From Limosilactobacillus rudii (GTDB taxonomy: Bacteria; Bacillota; Bacilli; Lactobacillales; Lactobacillaceae): a stretch of 64,000 nt of DNA. Of the stretch, positions 17,501 through 24,130 are shown piece after piece. The stretch lies in NCBI RefSeq assembly GCF_014145455.1, contig NZ_JACIVB010000062.1, positions 186,001 to 250,000 of the forward strand. The letters run 5' to 3'. Position numbers and translations under genes: made by a program. Below the pieces are notes generated by a model. That model had not been told where the DNA came from. It did no database searches and was given only the letters and a program-made list of their open reading frames with translations. Position 1 is the first letter of the stretch. Each line of letters opens with the position of its first letter.

Positions 17501-20462
17501 GTTCCGAATTGATCGTGCTAAGGGTGGTTATATTCAATGGGTTAACTTGAAAGTCGAAAAGGGCAAGGTAGCTACTTCGTGGTCTCCTGCACCTAATGAT
17601 TTAGCTACACAGTCTGCGTTTTCTGAATTATCGCAATCATTGGAAGGGTTGCGTTCAACAGTTGGTAGTAATTACGGTAATCTTCAATCCCAAATTAGCC
17701 AAAGCTCATCTGCTGTAAGAACAGACTTAATTAATAAAATTACGGGAGTTCAAAATCAATTTACTTCAACTGCCGATGGATTAAATGCTAAGATCGGCGC
17801 TATTCAGATTGGTGGGCGGAATTATTTAAGGAATTCCAATAAATCCATAACTGGATGGGGCCAAGACCTTGGAACAATTGGTAATGAAACGTTAAATGCA
17901 TTAGCGGGTAAGACTATTACTGTATCAGTTGATGTTGAGTGGAGTAATTTCAAAAGCGACAGTAGTAAACAAAACCGTTTAGGGTTTGAACTAAGTGCTA
18001 AGGGAAGTGATGGCCATGATTATTGGCTTGGAGCCTGGAAAAATCCAACTACTTCAAAGGGAAGAGAACGAGTTTCTACTCAATACGCGTTACCAGCGGG
18101 AGTTACCTTTACGGTTATTAATAATAGTCACAGTGGTTACGTAAGTATTAACGGATCTGGTAAAGCAAGCCATGCAAAAATTGAAATCGGAAGTAAAATG
18201 ACCGATTGGTCACCTGCACCCGAAGATACTGAGCAAGCTTTTAATGAAGTTAATGCAACTATTAATGGTCTAAAGTCCACAGTCTCCGGTAATTATGGTC
18301 AGCTTCAAAACACAATCACTCAAACTAACCAAACTACTAGAAATGAAATTACTGATAAAGTCAATAAGTTACAAAGTCAGATGACATTACAAGCTAATAA
18401 CTTTAATGTTAACTTACAAAAAGCAACTGCCGGTGGCGGTGTAAATTTAGCCTATGGTACCAACAATGTTTCATTTAGTGGGACCTCTGGTCAAGATGGA
18501 TATATCGGTGGATTAACTGTTGAAAAAGTTAATGAATTACGGGGGCAGACTATTACCATATCGGTTGATGTTGAGTGGAATGGTTGGCGTACGAGTAATA
18601 GTCAGCCTAACAATCGAATTGGCTGGGAAATGCAATTAAATTACAAAGATGGTTCATCGTCTGATTATCCAGGAGTGTGGTTAAGACCTACAACCGTTAA
18701 TGGAAAACAAAGAATATATGCAACATCTACAATCCCTAATAAAGAGATTAAATCAATTGGCGAGAATCGAGGATACATTCAGATTGAATGTAATAATGCT
18801 AAAATTTCTAATCTAAAAATTGAAAAAGGTACAATTGCTACCCCATATACTGCCAATCCTTATGACATCTATATGAATCCTAATGTAACTACTAAAACTT
18901 ATACCTCAGCACAGGATATTAATAATCTACGCACTGAAGGTAATTACATTATCAGAGCAATGAACAATCCTAATTCACCGATTGGTAACTGGCTAGTAGT
19001 TAATGTAAAAGGAACCGGCGATAGATTACGGCAAACTCTTTCCGCTGATAATGACCCTAATCTTAGTTATACCAGAACTTATAATGGTTCCTGGTCTGGC
19101 TGGCAACGGACTGTAACTGCTGGTAATATCATGGCTCAAATCAACATGTCCGCCGGCACGACCCTAATCCAGAACGATAAAATCTACATGGACGCTTCTT
19201 CAACGGTCTTTTCTGGTAATGCATTTATCCCTAGTGCAGCAATTACTTCACTAAATGCGGATAAGATTACCACCGGGACGTTGAATGCGGCGAACGTGAA
19301 CATTATTAATCTGAATGCGAATAATATTACTGCTGGTACGTTAAGAGGAAGTAACGGTGAATTTTATCTGGATAGTGGTTCGCTTCATGTTTGGCAAGAC
19401 AATCATAATGCTTGGATAGATCAAAATGGTATTCATGACTACGACAACAGCGGAAATAACGTTTGGATTAAAAAGGGTGGCGTCAGTGCTTATGGTAATG
19501 ATTCCAGCGTAGATATTCGTGATGGTGAAATTCACCTCAACAAAAAAATGGGATTAACTGATAGAGTACTCTCTGCAGACTATGGAAGTATAACAAAAGC
19601 GGATAACGTTTTAGGATTTGGTACTAATGGATTAAGCCTTACCGGGACTGATGGTTTCCTCTTAAAAACTAATGGTTGGGAAAATGGAGTCCTCAGTCGT
19701 ATGGCCGGCAATCCTATTGTTGGAAGTGGAATATCTGGCGATAAGCGTGGATTTATGCAGTTAGCAGCTAACAAACAGTTATTTTTATACGCCGGCTCAC
19801 CTGTTTCTACTGGAAAGATTAATACTTTGCCACACCTTTTATTAGATGGGGCTTATAACAATAATGGAGAAACACAACTTTATGGTTCGTTTTCAAGCTA
19901 TTGTTTTACAAGTCCCAATGGGACTCTTGCTGGAGGATTATCCATAGAAAATAATTCGGTGATGTTGCGAAGCTTAAACGGGGAAAACGGTTTTTTTGCG
20001 GATAGCAATAGTGCTACTTTAACGGCTGGTGATAAATACATTTCGGTTGGCGGTATATGGCCTGGAGTTAAAGGCGATTTTAACGTTAGTGGTAATTTAT
20101 CTGTTTCTGGTTCTAAAAACGCCATTGTTCCAACTTCACGTGGTATGGCTGCCATCAATGCCTACGAAACAGCCGAATATTACTTCGGCGACATCGGAGA
20201 AGCTCAGACTAATAGTGATGGAATAATTACCGTGATGATTGATCCATTCTTCCTAGAAACTGTTAATACGGTAGTACCATATCAAGTCTTTTTAACATCT
20301 TATGGTGACGCTAATGTCTGGATTACTTCACGGTCTGCAAATTGTTTTGTTGTGAAATCAAGTAAACCTAATATTCACTTTGCCTGGGAAATTAAGGCCA
20401 AGCGTAAAGGATACGAAAACGATCGAATGGAAATAGTAAAAGGAGTTAATCAAAATGAATAA
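14556..20462 (+). CDS. Giant tail-tip / receptor-binding protein with carbohydrate-binding-like modules
   Basis: At 1968 residues it combines tail-tip hub and fibre. Residues 1-370 look like the Gp21/Tal-type hub (VFIISSEIKMDRNNNLTTVSA...). Residues 400-640 are coiled coil. Four jelly-roll-like modules each begin GG(R/G)N and end with a (S)PAPED or ANPYD-type sequence, near residues 644-780, 866-1015, 1086-1220 and 1292-1430. A knob-like domain follows at 1440-1510 (EGNYIIRAMNN, SGWQRTV). The beta-rich C-terminal end, DPFFLETVNT then VFLTSYGD, resembles the closing domain of many tail fibres. GTG 14556 has GGAGG ten bases upstream. The modules likely bind cell-wall or capsule sugars. Confidence 0.87.
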   Translation: MLTQSKEVQNAWRASQRTLDIKVTIDGKTYGATDVNSLKYDSGAYSGDTFAIGSTYSNTVQIEFSHLIEGLKLGMEVHPSIGIKTSSGYVYEPLGVFIISSEIKMDRNNNLTTVSASDRFCGLEGTYVSKLTYPAKVLDVIAEICAQSGVKANTDDLARLLHQADLPAPITGQSYRKALGWIAQLYVGYALFDRQGLFTIRTISEPNYELDPSQYEQAGLTKNEAAYKINGIQCQVTLTTKTRDGESTEETKTYQAGDTTGSQIKLENNIMTPKRLNDIWEQLKDLTFYPFSLNWFGNPAVEAGDWLRLEDKQGNSFVVPNSSYTLDFNGGLSATSKADQTTSSDQMVPWQGSVAQTIKELQLRRLPDGTVVFPPSVTEPPTNAKFNDVWFRKNGNATELWVFEKQDDGTGKWVRKDLSDGEIRKMVEQAQSDLNQAKADIITNKQKADTDIENLNKSIEDNKKTADDSLQKLSNSITKLQGQYDNNIVPDLTKVTNDVSDALQKYISAQNSIADLTKQAQQQGKNIADVTKTVDGLNINYANLLGDVNSTKVDVKGIQTTLGNASGDIVQLKATTQNLQTLLAGKVDNSTYTNFVNLTNQALQAKLTASDLNGYAKTADLQATANGLKLNIDSVTDRMNNLKIGGRNLIPNSETDIVVESKTTDPYPEWDNKIIFNNLKNNTTYTFSVSATNTNNVQQASVRIYCDNYNGKYVNKEVKAWFCNADSKRHSFTFTTPDDGIPYQVRLYAGPMGTAQGKNFATTYHHPQLELGTIASDYRPAPEDTEHSLSELSARITATSQQFSSYYTKSETDNKTNSAKNDAINSIKNDGNWHGLSNILTNSGFLQNADGFLQKVQQTTIPMFSGGGINLVRGTSNSWSASWTNLNGGENQTKDIGKFYLNGLNAGDWVTLHINYQYQDLTGTNPQILVQANGNKTGWNYDVLPGRNWQKLQTTSGWHGGHFEWSFQINNDALKNDYLNLQFRIDRAKGGYIQWVNLKVEKGKVATSWSPAPNDLATQSAFSELSQSLEGLRSTVGSNYGNLQSQISQSSSAVRTDLINKITGVQNQFTSTADGLNAKIGAIQIGGRNYLRNSNKSITGWGQDLGTIGNETLNALAGKTITVSVDVEWSNFKSDSSKQNRLGFELSAKGSDGHDYWLGAWKNPTTSKGRERVSTQYALPAGVTFTVINNSHSGYVSINGSGKASHAKIEIGSKMTDWSPAPEDTEQAFNEVNATINGLKSTVSGNYGQLQNTITQTNQTTRNEITDKVNKLQSQMTLQANNFNVNLQKATAGGGVNLAYGTNNVSFSGTSGQDGYIGGLTVEKVNELRGQTITISVDVEWNGWRTSNSQPNNRIGWEMQLNYKDGSSSDYPGVWLRPTTVNGKQRIYATSTIPNKEIKSIGENRGYIQIECNNAKISNLKIEKGTIATPYTANPYDIYMNPNVTTKTYTSAQDINNLRTEGNYIIRAMNNPNSPIGNWLVVNVKGTGDRLRQTLSADNDPNLSYTRTYNGSWSGWQRTVTAGNIMAQINMSAGTTLIQNDKIYMDASSTVFSGNAFIPSAAITSLNADKITTGTLNAANVNIINLNANNITAGTLRGSNGEFYLDSGSLHVWQDNHNAWIDQNGIHDYDNSGNNVWIKKGGVSAYGNDSSVDIRDGEIHLNKKMGLTDRVLSADYGSITKADNVLGFGTNGLSLTGTDGFLLKTNGWENGVLSRMAGNPIVGSGISGDKRGFMQLAANKQLFLYAGSPVSTGKINTLPHLLLDGAYNNNGETQLYGSFSSYCFTSPNGTLAGGLSIENNSVMLRSLNGENGFFADSNSATLTAGDKYISVGGIWPGVKGDFNVSGNLSVSGSKNAIVPTSRGMAAINAYETAEYYFGDIGEAQTNSDGIITVMIDPFFLETVNTVVPYQVFLTSYGDANVWITSRSANCFVVKSSKPNIHFAWEIKAKRKGYENDRMEIVKGVNQNE

Positions 20463-20640
20463 TACAAATAATATCGATATGAATTTAGTAGCGCAAAGCC
20501 TTAATCAAAAACTTATGGTGGCTAACTATACAGCAGCATCATGGGAAGCTAAGGCAACCCAATTGGAACAAGAAAATAATCAATTAAAGTCACAACTAGA
20601 AGAACTCAAGAAGCAAAAGGATGGAAAGGAAGCTAAGTAA
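20455..20640 (+). CDS. Small coiled-coil phage protein
   Basis: A 61-residue protein overlapping the fibre gene by eight bases, with AAAGGAG before its ATG. The C-terminal half (WEAKATQLEQENNQLKSQLE and the Lys-rich end) is a clear heptad coiled coil. Small proteins of this sort often follow fibre genes in lactobacillus phages; the function is unknown. Tail-tip assembly or trimerisation help is only a possibility. Confidence 0.7.
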   Translation: MNNTNNIDMNLVAQSLNQKLMVANYTAASWEAKATQLEQENNQLKSQLEELKKQKDGKEAK

Positions 20641-20642
20641 TT

Positions 20643-20897
20643 ATGTTAGAAACAACTAAAGCAATCACCTTAACTGGTAAGTCAACCGTTAATAATCAAG
20701 TAGTCGCTAACTTCACTGCTAATGTATATAACGATGATGCGGGTAGTGATAGTTTCAATACGTTTATCGCTAATAAGGAACTTTATGACGCTAATAAGAA
20801 AGTAGTTCGTAAAGACAGCCAGGACTTCCAAAATCTAATGTATGAAGCACAAGATGAAATTGCAGATAGTACTAAAGACACTGAAAAGACTGAATAA
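20643..20897 (+). CDS. Small conserved phage structural protein
   Basis: An 84-residue protein starting two bases after the previous stop. It begins with a beta-rich stretch (KAITLTGKSTVNNQVVANFTANV) and ends in an acidic tail. This pattern is common downstream of fibre genes in lactobacillus and enterococcus phages, but no function is known. It is the last gene before a strong terminator that separates the tail module from the lysis genes. Confidence 0.68.
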   Translation: MLETTKAITLTGKSTVNNQVVANFTANVYNDDAGSDSFNTFIANKELYDANKKVVRKDSQDFQNLMYEAQDEIADSTKDTEKTE

Positions 20898-20936
20898 TTA
20901 ATTAACTGTCGCCATAGAAATACACAATACATAAAT

Positions 20937-20985
20937 AAGCGTACGAAAAAGCGTTAAAAAATCTAACGCAATCGTACGCTTTTCT
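20937..20985 (+). terminator. Intrinsic terminator between tail and lysis modules
   Basis: AAGCGTACGA (20937-20946) pairs with TCGTACGCTT (20972-20981), with an inner GCGTTA/TAACGC stem and a T-rich end. The lysis genes downstream would depend on readthrough or on a promoter of their own. Confidence 0.85.
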
Positions 20986-21019
20986 TATGGGCGGCTTTGA
21001 TTAGGGGGAATAAATACTA

Positions 21020-21439
21020 ATGCACTTATTAATGGCAACACCACCGCCACCATACCATCAAGTATATTTGCAACATTTTCAAGGAATGGAAGATAACCGT
21101 CTAATTTGGCTATTTGTCTGGGTGATAATCATTGATATCATTACAGGATTTGCTAAAAGCATTGTTACTCATCATACAACTTCACGTAAGGGTACTACTG
21201 GTTTAATTAAACATGGTGTACTGCTTCTGATTATGCTGACTTTGTATCCAATGCTAGACGCGAACGGTATGAATTCGGCGGCGGACACTTTTGTTAGCTT
21301 CTATTGTTTATTCTACAGTGTTTCTATTATTGAAAACTTAGGCCAGATGGGAGTACCGTTCCCGAGTTGGATAAAGAAATATATCTATAAGTTAAGTGAT
21401 GATTATAAGGAGAATATGAGACATGAAAATCGCAAATGA
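21020..21439 (+). CDS. Phage holin, Holin_4 / toxin-secretion type
   Basis: A 139-residue membrane protein with hydrophobic segments near residues 29-50 (LIWLFVWVIIIDIITGFAKS), 64-80 (GVLLLIMLTLYPML) and 92-110. The DIITGFAKS motif after the first segment and the cytoplasmic KGTTGLIKHG loop match the phage holin family PF05105. Holins time lysis by permeabilising the membrane. The gene starts the lysis cassette and overlaps the second holin by 17 bases. Confidence 0.87.
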   Translation: MHLLMATPPPPYHQVYLQHFQGMEDNRLIWLFVWVIIIDIITGFAKSIVTHHTTSRKGTTGLIKHGVLLLIMLTLYPMLDANGMNSAADTFVSFYCLFYSVSIIENLGQMGVPFPSWIKKYIYKLSDDYKENMRHENRK

Positions 21440-21896
21440 TGTGATTAATTGGATTTTTCAATCTGGGCTGCTTATATGGCTCTTTTGTTTTACCTTTTCA
21501 TTTGGCAAGCCTTGGATTGAAAATAAGATTAAACATGCGAAAACAGTACAGCAAAAAGAAGCATGGACCTTGCTTGAACAAGTGGCTATGACTGTGGTTA
21601 ATTCACTTGTTGGTAAAGATATGAGTGGAGAAAAGAAGCTTATTACAGCGTCTACTCAGGTACAAGCTTATCTTGCTAGCAAAGGTATCAACATTGATAT
21701 GAAGCAAGTACAAGCAGCAGTCCAAGCGGCTTATGAATTATCGGAAGCGACTGGTAAATCACGTTCGTACCTTGACTCTGACAATATTTCTTTTGCAAAA
21801 GGCGCTTTTATTCCTAACGATAAGATTAAAGATATAAAAGCAGAGGAACTGACAACAGGCAAAGTAGAAACTACCGACAACAAGGAGGAAAAGTAA
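21423..21896 (+). CDS. Second holin, phage LL-H type
   Basis: A 157-residue protein with one N-terminal transmembrane segment (VINWIFQSGLLIWLFCFTFSF) and a long soluble helical tail containing EAWTLLEQVAMTVVNSLVGKDM, as in LL-H-type holins (PF09682). It may act as holin, or as an antiholin partner of the upstream protein. It overlaps the first holin gene and is followed one base later by the endolysin ATG, so the three are translationally coupled. Confidence 0.83.
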   Translation: MKIANDVINWIFQSGLLIWLFCFTFSFGKPWIENKIKHAKTVQQKEAWTLLEQVAMTVVNSLVGKDMSGEKKLITASTQVQAYLASKGINIDMKQVQAAVQAAYELSEATGKSRSYLDSDNISFAKGAFIPNDKIKDIKAEELTTGKVETTDNKEEK

Positions 21897-21897
21897 T

Positions 21898-22857
21898 ATG
21901 ACAGTATATGGAACTGCACTGGACTTAGCTAGCTTTCAAAGCCACTTAACAGTTAATGATTACAAAAACATTGGTGCTGATTATGCTATCGTCAAGACAA
22001 CCGAAAGTACAAACTATGTTAACCCATATATCCGTTCATTGATTGATCGTAGTGCTGGCGGCGGAGTTAAAGGTTTTGCTTTCTACCACTTTGGCCGCTT
22101 CCATAACGATGCTCAAGCAGTAGCCGAAGCTAACTACTTTATTGCTAACTCAAAGGCACAAGCTAACGTTCAACCTGGTACGTTGATGATCTTGGATGCG
22201 GAAATTTCCAACATGCCAACGTCATCAGTAAATGTATTCCTTGACACTGTACGGAATGCTGGTTTCCATACAGGCTTCTACACTTATAAATACTTATTGC
22301 CTAACTTTGGTTTAGAATCAATTCATCAACACATGGACATGTTCTGGTTAGCGGCTTATCCGTTAGCTAATGGTAAGCCAGCTGGAAAGAATCCAGACTT
22401 CAATTACTTCCCATCAGCAAACTATGTTGATATGTGGCAACATACCGATAACTTACTTGGCTATAACGTTGATGGTTCAGTTATTTTAACTGATAATGCC
22501 ATTAAGCTGTTTAATCCAAGTGATGCAGCTAAGCCAGAACCGAATAAACCAATTGAACAAGAAAAGCCAGTCATTAAGACTGAATTACCTTCTAACCACT
22601 GGGTAGATGATTTAGGTGATCGTTGGTTTGCAGAAAGTGGAACATTTATTACTAGCACTGCAATCAACTTGCGGTGGGGTGCAAAGGCTAATAGTGCTTT
22701 GATTGCAATATTACCAGCCAACAGTGAAGTTAAGTATGACGCTTGGTCACGCCACGATGGATATGTATGGCTACGTCAACCACGACCAAATAATCAATAT
22801 GGTTATCTTGTTTGTCGTGATGCGAATAATAATCAGCCGCTTGGAACATTTAAATAA
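21898..22857 (+). CDS. Endolysin: GH25 muramidase with SH3-like wall-binding domain
   Basis: A 319-residue lysin. The N-terminal domain (residues 1-200) has GH25 muramidase features: ALDLASFQSHL, YAIVKTTESTNYVNP, AFYHFGRF and the acidic catalytic LMILDAEIS, with MWQHTD near its end. A Pro/Glu/Lys linker follows at about 208-232. The C-terminal 85 residues (from NHWVDDLGDRW to YGYLVCRD) look like an SH3_5-type wall-binding domain. There is no signal peptide, so export depends on the holins. AAGGAGG precedes ATG 21898. Confidence 0.93.
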   Translation: MTVYGTALDLASFQSHLTVNDYKNIGADYAIVKTTESTNYVNPYIRSLIDRSAGGGVKGFAFYHFGRFHNDAQAVAEANYFIANSKAQANVQPGTLMILDAEISNMPTSSVNVFLDTVRNAGFHTGFYTYKYLLPNFGLESIHQHMDMFWLAAYPLANGKPAGKNPDFNYFPSANYVDMWQHTDNLLGYNVDGSVILTDNAIKLFNPSDAAKPEPNKPIEQEKPVIKTELPSNHWVDDLGDRWFAESGTFITSTAINLRWGAKANSALIAILPANSEVKYDAWSRHDGYVWLRQPRPNNQYGYLVCRDANNNQPLGTFK

Positions 22858-22864
22858 GAATTAA

Positions 22865-22909
22865 CCCTAGCGGTTGTTACATTTTCTGTAACTACCACTA
22901 GGGCTTTTT
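22865..22909 (+). terminator. Terminator of the lysis operon
   Basis: CCCTAG and GGTTGTTAC pair with GTAAC-ACC and CTAGGG around a six-base loop, followed by TTTTT. It ends the prophage late transcript. Confidence 0.88.
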
Positions 22910-22918
22910 GTTATATAA

Positions 22919-22949
22919 TAAAAAAACAGCGATAGCAAAACTACCGCTG
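22919..22949 (-). terminator. Minus-strand terminator of the toxin-like transcript
   Basis: Read on the minus strand, CAGCGGTAG (22949-22941) pairs with CTATCGCTG (22935-22927) with one G-T type mismatch, and a run of seven T follows. It lies directly downstream of the 41-codon ORF and shows that this strand is transcribed as a separate unit. Confidence 0.82.
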
Positions 22950-22992
22950 AAATAACATCTTGCACACCTCCTATATTGGAACAAAATGGGTT

Positions 22993-23118
22993 TTAACCAA
23001 GCAGTTCCTCAATTAGGCGTTTAAGAGCCTTTTTAATTGCAACTTTTACGGAATGTAGCAGTTGCTTAACGAGCCTATTCGGCACGATCAAAACAATCAG
23101 AAATATACTGACGTTCAA
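22993..23118 (-). CDS. Putative type I toxin-like peptide, 41 residues
   Basis: A TTG-started frame encoding MNVSIFLIVLIVPNRLV at the N terminus (hydrophobic, membrane-type) and a strongly basic amphipathic helix afterwards (VKVAIKKALKRLIEELLG), net charge about +5. AAGGAGG (23127-23133 on the minus strand) lies eight bases before the start. That Shine-Dalgarno is inside a perfect hairpin, AAGGAG-GTGT-CTCCTT, which should block translation. A stop lies upstream in frame, so no longer N terminus exists. Together with its terminator, its own extended -10 promoter and the divergent small RNA, it looks like a type I toxin. I do not recognise the peptide family; a bacteriocin-like peptide is the main alternative. 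Confidence 0.6.
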   Translation of the reverse strand: MNVSIFLIVLIVPNRLVKQLLHSVKVAIKKALKRLIEELLG

Positions 23119-23176
23119 AGGAGACACCTCCTTCTGCACAACTGAAGCTGGTTAGACTTCACCAAGTGCAAAAATA

Positions 23177-23185
23177 ATTGTATCA
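23177..23185 (-). promoter_or_regulatory. Extended -10 promoter of the toxin-like mRNA
   Basis: On the minus strand TGATACAAT (23185-23177) is an extended -10 box with no strong -35. Transcription would start near 23170, so the mRNA begins at the GCACTTGGTG segment that is complementary to the divergent small RNA. Confidence 0.55.
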
Positions 23186-23193
23186 TACTTATG

Positions 23194-23221
23194 TTGTCAT
23201 TTGCTTTTTAAATGTTATAAT
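23194..23221 (+). promoter_or_regulatory. Promoter of the divergent small RNA
   Basis: TTGTCA (23194-23199), 16 bases, TATAAT (23216-23221): a strong sigma-70 promoter with a start near 23228. It lies back to back with the toxin promoter, so the two should compete for polymerase. Confidence 0.75.
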
Positions 23222-23227
23222 ATATTT

Positions 23228-23322
23228 GTCAAAACAATTGAAATATACACCGAGTGCATAATGGAATCAGTTGGTTACTTGTTCCGTACCGGTAAACTGA
23301 GCGCCTAATAAGCGCTCTTTTT
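23228..23322 (+). ncRNA. Putative antitoxin small RNA, about 95 nt
   Basis: The interval between the TTGTCA/TATAAT promoter and a terminator (GAGCGC 23299-23304 pairing GCGCTC 23312-23317, then TTTTT) has no good ORF. CACCGAGTGCA (23248-23258) is complementary over 11 positions, one as G-U, to the 5' end of the toxin-like mRNA (plus-strand CACCAAGTGCA, 23160-23170). AGTTGGTTA (23269-23277) is complementary to a second site in its leader (AGCTGGTTA, 23146-23154). This is the layout of a trans-acting RNA antitoxin. Function is inference. Confidence 0.62.
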
Positions 23323-23544
23323 AGTTTTTAAATGATACAATACATATAAATGAGTGGTTCAATATTAAAACGGCATCTCTTATGTGAGGGGTGCCGTTAA
23401 GCATAATCTTGTTAGCAGAATGTTAGCAGAAATTTGGACTTTTAGTTAATATTAAATGAACACTTAATGGTTTTCTTCCTATTTAAATAGGAATATAGAT
23501 ATTTGATGAATATGTGCTGAATATTCATTGAATAACACGGTTAA
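23323..23544. other. Phage attachment arm region, non-coding
   Basis: No credible gene is visible. It holds a hairpin at 23369-23398 (AACGGCA/TGCCGTT), an exact tandem 11-mer TGTTAGCAGAA (23410-23420, 23421-23431), an 18-base perfect palindrome TTCCTATTTAAATAGGAA (23476-23493), and a TGAATAT/ATATTCA inverted repeat around 23506-23527. Repeats of this kind next to an att core are typical integrase or excisionase arm sites. Confidence 0.55.
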
Positions 23545-23601
23545 CTTCGTGAACGTACTGGTAAGGCTACTCGTATCGCTGAACGTCGCCGCGATAACTA
23601 G
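23545..23601 (+). pseudogene. rplS: attR: 3' fragment of rplS (ribosomal protein L19)
   Basis: The segment encodes LRERTGKATRIAERRRDN and a TAG stop, which is the conserved C-terminal end of L19 (LR..GKAARI.E.RR pattern). An in-frame TAA at 23542-23544 directly precedes it, so it is a detached tail, not a gene. This marks the right attachment site: the phage inserted in the 3' end of rplS and should carry a copy that restores the gene at attL, outside the window to the left. The native terminator follows. Confidence 0.82.
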
Positions 23602-23609
23602 TAGTGTGG

Positions 23610-23640
23610 AGCCCTTGTGTATCAAGGGTTCTTTTTATTT
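23610..23640 (+). terminator. Native rplS terminator
   Basis: AGCCCTT (23610-23616) pairs with AAGGGTT (23624-23630), then CTTTTTATTTTT. It ends the original rplS transcript and now stands beyond the prophage. Confidence 0.85.
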
Positions 23641-23788
23641 TTAAATTCATTATTGGAACTAAAAAGGAGCATAAAAAATGCTCTGATATGGTAGGTTTTT
23701 GGTAAATTATTGTCAGAAATTCATTGCTCGTTTTTCTCTTTTACCTTATAGTAAAAATAGTGTAGAAATCGGTAGCTGAGGTGAGCTA

Positions 23789-24130
23789 ATGAAAAATTAT
23801 GAAGAATTATTTCAAAAAATAATAGCGTGGGCCCGCGAGCGAAAAATTGATCAGGCTGACCCACGAGTTGAATTTATGAAAATGACTGAAGAATTAGGTG
23901 AGCTGTCTGGAGCATATAACAAAGAAAACCGTGCAAAATTAATTGATAGCATTGGTGACCTTCAAATTGCATTGTTAATATTTTGTAAGTTGGTCGGGGT
24001 AGATCATTATCAGGCAATGACATCAGCCTATCATGAAATTGCTCAACGAACAGGAATGACAACTGACGATGGGGTCTTTATAAAGAAAAAAGATTTAAAA
24101 ATGATTAATGATGAAAAGAGGAAGTCATAA
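23789..24130 (+). CDS. MazG-like nucleotide pyrophosphohydrolase
   Basis: A 113-residue all-alpha NTP-pyrophosphatase-type protein. The signature is FMKMTEELGELSGAY (the EExxE metal-binding part) and, later, LIDSIGDLQIALLIFC, which supplies the second metal site (ExxD-like). MazG-like enzymes hydrolyse NTPs or dNTPs to monophosphates, cleaning up non-canonical or excess nucleotides. GAGGTGAGC precedes ATG 23789. Its stop overlaps the exonuclease III start (TAATG), so the two are coupled, consistent with a shared role in DNA upkeep. Confidence 0.85.
   Translation: MKNYEELFQKIIAWARERKIDQADPRVEFMKMTEELGELSGAYNKENRAKLIDSIGDLQIALLIFCKLVGVDHYQAMTSAYHEIAQRTGMTTDDGVFIKKKDLKMINDEKRKS

Larger units (their letters stand above)
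23146..23280. repeat. Paired direct repeats linking toxin leader and small RNA
   Basis: Plus-strand copies CACCAAGTGCA (23160-23170) and CACCGAGTGCA (23248-23258) differ at one base; AGCTGGTTA (23146-23154) and AGTTGGTTA (23269-23277) also differ at one. Since the two transcripts run in opposite directions, each repeat pair gives base pairing between RNAs, analogous to the direct repeats of the fst/par system. Confidence 0.65.
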
